NCBI GenBank assembly: GCA_030527065.1
Contig: JAUNBO010000046.1
Span: forward strand, 1 to 11,673
Direction of reading: 5' to 3'
Origin: Bacillota bacterium
GTDB lineage: Bacteria; Bacillota; Clostridia; Peptostreptococcales; Anaerovoracaceae
DNA: 11,673 nucleotides
A program made the translations under genes and the position numbers. This document shows, piece by piece, positions 6,382 to 11,673 of the stretch. Under the pieces are notes generated by a model, which saw nothing but the letters and a program-made list of their open reading frames with translations, had not been told where the DNA came from and did not search any database. Each line of letters begins with the position of its first letter. Position 1 is the first letter of the stretch.

Positions 6382-7407
6382 TCAAGGGTGAAGCAGTATT
6401 TTGATCCCTTCCTGGCGCTCCGCCAGGGCAAAGGCTTCTTCCCAGTCCTCCAGGGCAAAGTGATGGGTCACCAGACCGCCCAGATCCATTTTGCCCTCCT
6501 TCACCAGCTTCAGGGTGGTCTCCCAGGCCTGCCAGTTGTGGCCGAAGGTGCCGATGATGTTGATCTCCCTCTGGGTCAGCAGGGCGTATTCGATCTCCAT
6601 GGTCTGTCTGGTCAGCCCCACCTGAACGAAATTCCCCGTCTTCTTCAGGGCGCTCATGCCGCTGCGGATGGCGGGAGGGGCTCCCGTGCAATCGTAGACC
6701 ACATCGGCGCCCATGCCGCCGGTGAGCTTGCCGATCTCCTCCGCCAGATCCACCTTGGTGACGTCCAGGATATGGTCTGCGCCCAATTCCTTCCCCCGCT
6801 CCAGACGGGCCAGGTCCTTGTCCGTGCCGGTAAGGACCACGGTGCAGCCGAAGCCCTTCACCGCCTGGGCCACCAGAAGGCCGATGGGGCCGGGGCCCAT
6901 CACCACGGCCAGGTCCGTGGGCAGCAGCTTCACCTTATCGTAAACGGCGTGGACCGCCACCGCCGCCGGCTCGCAAACGGCTCCCTCATCCAGGCTCACT
7001 TCCTCCGGCAGCTTGTGGACGATGGCGTCCCGCACCACGCAGTAAGGCGCAAAGGCCCCGTTGGTGCCGTAGCCGATGGAAAGGCGGCCGGGGCACATGA
7101 GCTGCTTGCCGGTGTTGCAGTAATAGCAGTCGCCGCAGATGATATTCCCCGTTTCGGAGACCACCCTGTCCCCGGGCTTCACCTTGGTGACGTTGGCCCC
7201 CACCTCCTCCACCACGCCGCTGAACTCATGGCCCAGGATCACCGGCGGATTGCTCCAGGTCTCATTGTGGAGTATTTTGATGTCCGTCCCGCAGATCCCG
7301 GCGGCGGCCACTCTTATCTTCACGTCCTTCAGTCCCACCTCCGGCTCTTTGGTTTCCACCAGGCTCACATTGCCCGGACCCTCCTTGGTTTTCATCAATG
7401 CCTTCAT
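6382..7407 (-). CDS. Zinc-dependent medium-chain dehydrogenase (sorbitol/L-threonine dehydrogenase type)
   Basis: This 341-residue cytoplasmic enzyme would oxidise a secondary alcohol of a sugar or polyol to a ketone with NAD(P). The catalytic zinc site is complete: C39 (AGICGTD), H60-E61 (GHEF) and E146 (CEPAAV). Four structural-zinc cysteines are present at C91, C94, C97 and C105. The nucleotide-binding loop GPGPIG is at 171-176. The strand after it reads VVLTGTDKDLARL, with no acidic residue in the first usual position, so cofactor preference is unclear. Length fits the family. The ATG at 7407 is preceded by AAAGGAGG. It lies 31 bases after the kinase gene, so it is probably co-transcribed with the sensor. 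Likely substrates are polyols or free sugars brought in by the neighbouring importer (inference). Confidence 0.92.
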   Translation of the reverse strand: MKALMKTKEGPGNVSLVETKEPEVGLKDVKIRVAAAGICGTDIKILHNETWSNPPVILGHEFSGVVEEVGANVTKVKPGDRVVSETGNIICGDCYYCNTGKQLMCPGRLSIGYGTNGAFAPYCVVRDAIVHKLPEEVSLDEGAVCEPAAVAVHAVYDKVKLLPTDLAVVMGPGPIGLLVAQAVKGFGCTVVLTGTDKDLARLERGKELGADHILDVTKVDLAEEIGKLTGGMGADVVYDCTGAPPAIRSGMSALKKTGNFVQVGLTRQTMEIEYALLTQREINIIGTFGHNWQAWETTLKLVKEGKMDLGGLVTHHFALEDWEEAFALAERQEGIKILLHP

Positions 7408-7438
7408 TTTATCCAGTCCTCCTTTTTTTCTTATTAAA

Positions 7439-9241
7439 TCACCGGGGGATGTGCAGGATCACCCTGGTCCCCCCGTATTCTTCGCTTTCGTAACGCATGG
7501 AAGCGGCTTCTCCGAAGAGGATGCGCAGCCTTTCGCTGATGTTCCGCACCCCGTAGCTTTCCAGACCTTCCACGGCCTCTCCCTTCAGCATCCGGTTCAG
7601 CTTTTCCGTCAGGGCCGGCTCCATCCCCCTGCCGCTGTCCTCCACCACGATTTCTATCAGCTCCTCTTCCCCGCGCCCCGTCACCCGCAGGACGCCGCTT
7701 TCCTGCTGTATCTTCAGGCCGTGGTAGATGGCGTTCTCCGCCAGGGGCTGAAGGATCAGCTTGGGCACCTCCTGCCCCAATATCCCTTCCTCCACATCGA
7801 TCTCGTAGCGGAATTTATCGCCATAGCGGATGCTCTGTATCTTCAGATAGCTTTCCAGGTGCTTCAGCTCTTCCGACAGGGGGATGATGTCCTTGCCCCG
7901 GCTGATGCCCACCCGGAAGAAGGTGGTGAGGGCCTCCACCATGGTCTGGACCTCCTCCTGCTTCCCCGCCCGGTTCAGCCAGAGGATGGAGTCCAGGGTA
8001 TTATAAAGGAAATGGGGGTTGATCTGGGACTGCAGGGCCTTCAGCTCCGCCGTCCTCAGCTTCTGCTGGTCCTCGTAAATATCGTCCATCAGCTCCCTTA
8101 TGCGTCCTATCATCACGTTGAAGCTGCCGGCCAGCTTGTTGATCTCCTCATAGGAGCTGGACACATCGATCTCCACGTCCCAATCGCCCTCTTCTATGCG
8201 GCCCATGGCCCCCCGCAGGTGCCGAAGGGGCTTGGAAAGGCGGTTGGTGGCCCGGACGGCCGTAAAAATGGCCAGCCCGATGATGAAGAGGGTCAGGATC
8301 AGAGTGGCTACCAATATGGCGTTCCCGCCCCGGTTCAGCTGGCTGGCGGGGATGATCCCCAGCACCTTCCAGTTCACGGCCTCCAGCTGCCGGTAGGACA
8401 CGATGGTATTCTGGGACGACCCGGAAAGGCTTTCATCCAGCCCCCGCAGGGGGGCGGAAAAGGTTCCCTCCGTCCCGTCGAAGGGAACAAAGGCTTCCAG
8501 TCCCTCCAGGCGGCCTTTTTCCCCCTCCGGTCCCAAAATGACGTTTCCTTCTTCGTCCAGGATAAAGATCTGGCCTATGCCCTCCAGGCGCATGGAGACC
8601 ATCTCCATCACCACGTCCTCGCTGATGTCCACCAGGATCACGCCCGAAAGAGCGCCGGTGGCCTTGTCCACCACGCCCCGGCCGAAGCTGATATAATTCC
8701 CCCCGTCGCTGACGGTGGCGAACTGCCCCGGATGAGGCTCGAACCACAGATGGGCGCCGCCGCTCTCCATAATGGCCCGGTACCAGTCCTGCTCCCGGTG
8801 GTCCTGGTCCAGAAAGGCCCTGTCGTGGGATTTGTACTCTCCCCCGTTTTCCCCCAGAACATTGAGGCCGGCAATGTCCGGCTGCATGTAGGTGGCGAAA
8901 TACAGCTCCGCATCGGTCTGGAGGTCTGTGGAATACCGCAGGGCCACATCGCCGCCGAAATCCATCCTCAGGGCCGTCTGTATCTGCTGGTTGTCCGCCG
9001 CCACCTCGCTGAGAGCCACGGCAGTGCCCAGAAAATGATCCACCTCCGCCGCAGCCCGGGCCACGGTCTCCTGCCCGAACTGGATGGCCACATCGTTGAT
9101 GTAGCGGGAGGACAGGGAAAAATACACCACGTTTATGACCAAGGCGGGGATCAGTGCGAAAAGGACCAGATAGCGCAGGAAGCTGTTATATATGGAGCCC
9201 TTTTTCCGGACCAATCTCAGTTTTCTCAGCAGCTTCCCCAT
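7439..9241 (-). CDS. Membrane sensor histidine kinase, YesM/LytS type
   Basis: This 600-residue kinase is the transmembrane sensor of the three-component system. Its order is: first membrane helix about 17-40, an extracellular region of about 265 residues that looks like a double-Cache sensor, second membrane helix about 305-330 (NAILVATLILTLFIIG), a HAMP linker, then a His_kinase (PF06580) domain. The phosphoacceptor is H410 in LQSQINPHFLYNTLD. The ATPase domain has the N-box LILQPLAENAIYHG, VEDSGRGM and YGVRNISERL, as in LytS/YesM kinases. The ATG at 9241 follows the upstream stop after one base (TGA-C-ATG) and has GAGGG about 8 bases upstream. A TTG at 9256 is possible but weaker. Tight coupling to the lipoprotein gene suggests that the two proteins work as a complex, as in XylFII-LytS. 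Confidence 0.92.
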   Translation of the reverse strand: MGKLLRKLRLVRKKGSIYNSFLRYLVLFALIPALVINVVYFSLSSRYINDVAIQFGQETVARAAAEVDHFLGTAVALSEVAADNQQIQTALRMDFGGDVALRYSTDLQTDAELYFATYMQPDIAGLNVLGENGGEYKSHDRAFLDQDHREQDWYRAIMESGGAHLWFEPHPGQFATVSDGGNYISFGRGVVDKATGALSGVILVDISEDVVMEMVSMRLEGIGQIFILDEEGNVILGPEGEKGRLEGLEAFVPFDGTEGTFSAPLRGLDESLSGSSQNTIVSYRQLEAVNWKVLGIIPASQLNRGGNAILVATLILTLFIIGLAIFTAVRATNRLSKPLRHLRGAMGRIEEGDWDVEIDVSSSYEEINKLAGSFNVMIGRIRELMDDIYEDQQKLRTAELKALQSQINPHFLYNTLDSILWLNRAGKQEEVQTMVEALTTFFRVGISRGKDIIPLSEELKHLESYLKIQSIRYGDKFRYEIDVEEGILGQEVPKLILQPLAENAIYHGLKIQQESGVLRVTGRGEEELIEIVVEDSGRGMEPALTEKLNRMLKGEAVEGLESYGVRNISERLRILFGEAASMRYESEEYGGTRVILHIPR

Positions 9242-9242
9242 G

Positions 9243-10361
9243 TCAATAGCCCTCAAGCTCTATCAGCTCCCCGGCGTTGCTGATGTCGTAGGTTTTTCCC
9301 GGCATCACGATGCGGGAGCGTATCCGCTGGGCGTCCTCCAGGCAGTTGATATAGTAAAAGACGATGGGGCCGAAGCGGGGAGAGCATTCTATGGTGGCCA
9401 GCATATCTCCGGCGATGATGGCCTTCAGGGCGTCCTTGTAGCCGCCCATGGAAACCACGGGGATCTCCCCTGCTTCTGTATCCGTCCCCGGCTCCAGGCC
9501 CACGTTGCGCATGGCCTGGATGGCGCCGATGGCGGAATCGTCTATGTGGGCAAAGACGGCGTCTATATCGTTGCCGTAGGTGACCAGGGCCTCCTGGACC
9601 ACGTTGAGGGAGTCCACCCGGTCGAAGTTGCCGTCCACCGTGATGATTTCCCAGTTCCGCTCCTCCGCCACCTTCCGGAAGCCCTCGGAAAGGTAAGAGG
9701 CAGAGGAAGACCCGGTGGTGCCTGAAACCTCCAGCACGCAGATCTCCTGCTCCGGGAACTGCTCCGCCAATATGCCGGCGGCCCGGCTGCCCACCTCCAC
9801 ATGGTCCGTCATGATGCAGGTGACATAATCCACGCCCACCGTCCCCGCGGCCAGCCGGTCTATGAGGATGACAGGGACCCCCGCTTCCCTGGCCGCTTCA
9901 AAAGCGCCTTCCAGGCCGAAATACTGCCTGGGGGCCACGATGAGATAATCCACCCCGGCCTCGATGAGCTCCAGGATGTCTGCGTTCTGCTTTTCCAGGG
10001 AGCTTTCCGCATCCCGGTACAGCAGCTCTATCCCCAGGGCCTCCGCCTCCTGAAAAATGGAAGCGTTCTCATAAATGCGCCAGTCGTTGTTGACCTCCAT
10101 CTGGGAAAAGCCCACCCGCAACGGGCGGTCCTGAGGCCTTTTGGGCTCCACATTGACCCAGACCACCTGGTCCGGGCTCACATCCGTAGGCGTGATATAC
10201 TCGTAGCTCAGAAAGCTCCCGGCGTTGAGATTGACGTTTTCAACGGTCCCGCCGCTCTCTTCGCCGGAAGGCTCCGCCACAAAGACGATCTCCTCCCGGC
10301 CGCCGCAGCCCCAGAGCAGAGCCGCCGTCAGTAAAAGCAAGATTCCTTTTTTGTACTTCAT
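9243..10361 (-). CDS. YtfQ-like sugar-binding lipoprotein, probable sensor subunit
   Basis: This 372-residue lipoprotein has a short signal peptide (MKYKKGILLLLTAALLWGCGG). C19 is the likely lipidated residue, with an unusual W at the -2 position. A linker of about 60 residues leads to a type I binding fold starting near 80 with RVGFSQMEVNNDWR. It continues through GVDYLIVAPRQYFG, AGVPVILIDRLAA and DAVFAHIDDSAIGAI. The VGFSQ and LIDR elements resemble YtfQ (the galactofuranose-binding protein of E. coli) more than the importer's own binding protein. It is the first gene of the operon, with AGGAG 8 bases before its ATG, and is followed at once by the kinase gene rather than by permeases. By analogy with XylFII it probably senses the sugar for the kinase instead of feeding transport, although sharing the importer cannot be excluded. 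Confidence 0.88.
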   Translation of the reverse strand: MKYKKGILLLLTAALLWGCGGREEIVFVAEPSGEESGGTVENVNLNAGSFLSYEYITPTDVSPDQVVWVNVEPKRPQDRPLRVGFSQMEVNNDWRIYENASIFQEAEALGIELLYRDAESSLEKQNADILELIEAGVDYLIVAPRQYFGLEGAFEAAREAGVPVILIDRLAAGTVGVDYVTCIMTDHVEVGSRAAGILAEQFPEQEICVLEVSGTTGSSSASYLSEGFRKVAEERNWEIITVDGNFDRVDSLNVVQEALVTYGNDIDAVFAHIDDSAIGAIQAMRNVGLEPGTDTEAGEIPVVSMGGYKDALKAIIAGDMLATIECSPRFGPIVFYYINCLEDAQRIRSRIVMPGKTYDISNAGELIELEGY

Positions 10362-10502
10362 GGCTCTCTCTCCTATTCAACAGGGTATCACAAAACCCGA
10401 AGGGAAAAAAGAGCTTTGCCCCGATTGTCATTTCTATTTTTTTTTGATATACTTAAAATAATTTCAAGAGCAATTCGTCAGTTCAAAGAAAACGGTGACG
10501 CC
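10362..10502. promoter_or_regulatory. Divergent promoter region between sensor operon and regulator gene
   Basis: This 141-base gap carries signals for both directions. The plus-strand promoter is listed separately. For the minus-strand operon I see only a weak -10 candidate, TGATAC (10390 down to 10385), with no clear -35, which would fit dependence on the activator. The ribosome site AGGAG for the lipoprotein gene lies at about 10370-10374. The region is AT-rich compared with the genes. No clear binding repeats for the regulator were identified. Confidence 0.55.
10425..10453 (+). promoter_or_regulatory. Sigma-A promoter of the response regulator gene
   Basis: The -35 TTGTCA (10425-10430) and -10 TATACT (10448-10453) are separated by 17 bases. 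TG at 10445-10446, one base before the -10, makes it an extended -10 as well. Transcription should start near 10460, leaving a leader of about 43 bases before the ATG at 10503. It is close to consensus, which suggests constitutive expression of the regulator. Confidence 0.75.
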
Positions 10503-11645
10503 ATGCATGTTCTGATCGTAGACGACGAACCTCTTATCCGGGAAGGCCTTGCCGGCAGCGTAAACTGGGAGCTGCTGGGTTTTTCTGTGGTATCCTCTGC
10601 CGCCGACGGCATGGAAGCCCTGGCTTCCGTGGAGCTTTCGCCGCCGGACCTGATCCTTACCGATGTGCGCATGCCCTATCTGGACGGACTGGAGCTTTCC
10701 GCCAGGGTGCGGGAGATCCTGCCCGACGTCTGCATCGTCATCATCAGCGGCCATGAGGAATTTGCCTATGCCAGGGCGGCCATGAAGCTGAATGTCTTCG
10801 ATTATATCCTGAAGCCCATCAAGCTGGACGAGCTCACGGAGGTGGTCCGCCGGGCCGCCGGGCATATCCGCACTCAGAGAGAACGGCGGGAGGACGATTA
10901 CTACGCCGAAATCTTCAAGGGGCCGGTGAACGGCCGGGGCCCCGCCCTGTTTCTGGACAAGGCCGTAGCGGAAGCCCCCGACGCCATGGAGCTCTGCGAC
11001 ATCCGGGAGTTTTCCCGGGCCCTGGCGTCCGGCGGCTCCGACGAGACCCTTTCCCGATACCAAGAAATACAGGAGCGCTTCCTGAAGATGGACAGCTGTC
11101 CCCGCATCCTGCTGCAGCTGACCTGCAGCAACCTGTTTTTCGAGTGCAAGCACGCTGTAGAAGAACAGGACGGCCAGTTGGAGGCCATCTTCGATTCTCC
11201 GGTGGAGGTCTTTCGCTCCGTGATGACCCAGCCCACCATGCAGGAAATGTTTCAGGCCCTCACGCCCATTCTCTCCGCCATGCTGTCCCACCGGGACAGC
11301 CTCCACGGCAATCATTTTTCCCGGGAAGTGGATATGGCCAAGAAATACATCCAGGACCACTTCAATGAGGTGGACCTGTCCCTCAACAGTGTCGCCCGCC
11401 ACGTCAATATGAGCGCCTGTTATTTCAGCGTCGTTTTCAAAAAAGAGACCGGCGTCACTTTCATCAATTATCTCACCCAGGTCCGCATTGAAAAAGCCCG
11501 GGAGCTGCTTCGGAGCTCCAAGCTGAAATCCTACGAGATCTCCTATCAGGTGGGCTATAACAATCCCACCTATTTCAGCACCGTGTTCAAGAAGCTGACG
11601 GGGGTCTCTCCCGTGGACTACAAAAAACAAGGGGGAGCGTCTTGA
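10503..11645 (+). CDS. YesN-type response regulator with AraC DNA-binding domain
   Basis: This 380-residue cytoplasmic transcription regulator is the output of the three-component system. The receiver domain (1-120) has the acidic pair D7-D8 (VLIVDDEPLIREG), phosphoacceptor D54 (LTDVRMP), S82 (IISGHEEF) and K104 (YILKPI). A middle region of about 150 residues has no motif I recognise. The last 100 residues form an AraC-type double helix-turn-helix (SLNSVARHVNMSACYFSVVF, then YEISYQVGYNNPTYFSTVFKK). The ATG at 10503 begins directly at the receiver fold and is preceded by a weak GGTGA ribosome site. The frame extends upstream to a TTG at 10416, which lies before the promoter and is unlikely to be used. 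It is transcribed divergently from the kinase operon and probably activates the transporter promoter and its own neighbours (inference). Confidence 0.93.
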   Translation: MHVLIVDDEPLIREGLAGSVNWELLGFSVVSSAADGMEALASVELSPPDLILTDVRMPYLDGLELSARVREILPDVCIVIISGHEEFAYARAAMKLNVFDYILKPIKLDELTEVVRRAAGHIRTQRERREDDYYAEIFKGPVNGRGPALFLDKAVAEAPDAMELCDIREFSRALASGGSDETLSRYQEIQERFLKMDSCPRILLQLTCSNLFFECKHAVEEQDGQLEAIFDSPVEVFRSVMTQPTMQEMFQALTPILSAMLSHRDSLHGNHFSREVDMAKKYIQDHFNEVDLSLNSVARHVNMSACYFSVVFKKETGVTFINYLTQVRIEKARELLRSSKLKSYEISYQVGYNNPTYFSTVFKKLTGVSPVDYKKQGGAS

Positions 11646-11659
11646 AACAGGACGCCCCC
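11631..11659 (+). terminator. Possible stem-loop at the end of the regulator gene
   Basis: GGGGGAGCGTC (11631-11641) pairs with GACGCCCCC (11651-11659), leaving one bulged A, and spans the stop codon. The 14 bases left in the window show no T-run, so an intrinsic terminator is possible but not shown. Confidence 0.35.
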
Positions 11660-11673
11660 GGCAACGTCAGACT

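Noticed and set aside
7139..9283. Plus-strand open frame of 714 codons opposite the kinase and dehydrogenase genes
   Set aside because: It is an antisense shadow in GC-rich DNA: rich in His, Pro and Gln, with no recognisable domain, while the minus strand encodes well-defined proteins there.
10391..10410. Small inverted repeat CCCGAAGGG as a terminator or operator
   Set aside because: The stem is only three base pairs and lies within a promoter region.
10413..10420. GGCAAAGC shared between the divergent region and the transporter promoter region (5122-5129), as a regulator box
   Set aside because: An 8-base match between two gaps of this size is expected by chance about half the time, and its positions relative to the two promoters differ.
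10416..10502. Upstream TTG start for the response regulator
   Set aside because: It lies ahead of the promoter's predicted start site, so the extension would not be transcribed; the receiver fold begins at the ATG at 10503.

Overview
The window looks like chromosomal DNA of a GC-rich Gram-positive anaerobe of the Clostridia, possibly Lachnospiraceae or a related gut lineage. This rests on the gene set (a CUT2 sugar ABC transporter, a YesM/LytS-type kinase and a YesN/AraC regulator), strong AGGAGG-type ribosome sites, lipoprotein signal peptides and sigma-A style promoters. Assignment to a genus is not possible from the sequence alone. Nine genes fill nearly all of the window: eight on the minus strand and one divergent gene on the plus strand.

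Right part (about 5.1-11.65 kb): a sugar-sensing and metabolism cluster. A divergent promoter region (10362-10502) separates a plus-strand YesN-type response regulator from a minus-strand operon. That operon reads, in order, a YtfQ-like sugar-binding lipoprotein, a YesM/LytS-type membrane histidine kinase, a zinc-dependent medium-chain sugar or polyol dehydrogenase, and a cupin protein resembling type I phosphomannose isomerase. The binding protein, kinase and regulator together have the layout of the XylFII-LytS-YesN three-component xylose sensor known from Clostridium. Here the ligand is unknown and the binding protein is YtfQ-like.

Left part (42-4886): a complete CUT2 (ribose/galactose-type) ABC importer on the minus strand: permease B, binding lipoprotein, double ATPase, permease A. 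Its two permeases differ and sit at opposite ends of the operon. A palindrome (5011-5052) overlapped by an extended -10 promoter lies between the sensor/metabolism operon and the transporter operon.

Likely logic (inference): the lipoprotein sensor binds an extracellular sugar or polyol and signals through the kinase to the regulator. The regulator then activates the importer and perhaps the enzyme operon. The imported compound would be oxidised by the dehydrogenase and isomerised by the cupin enzyme. No sugar kinase is present in the window.

The most unusual non-coding features are strong stem-loops. Two copies of a related 43-45 base palindromic element, with a compensatory base-pair change, precede two consecutive transporter genes. 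Three hairpins in a row lie just before the transporter binding-protein gene. A perfect 15-bp stem follows that gene. No tRNA, rRNA, CRISPR array, insertion sequence or phage gene was seen.
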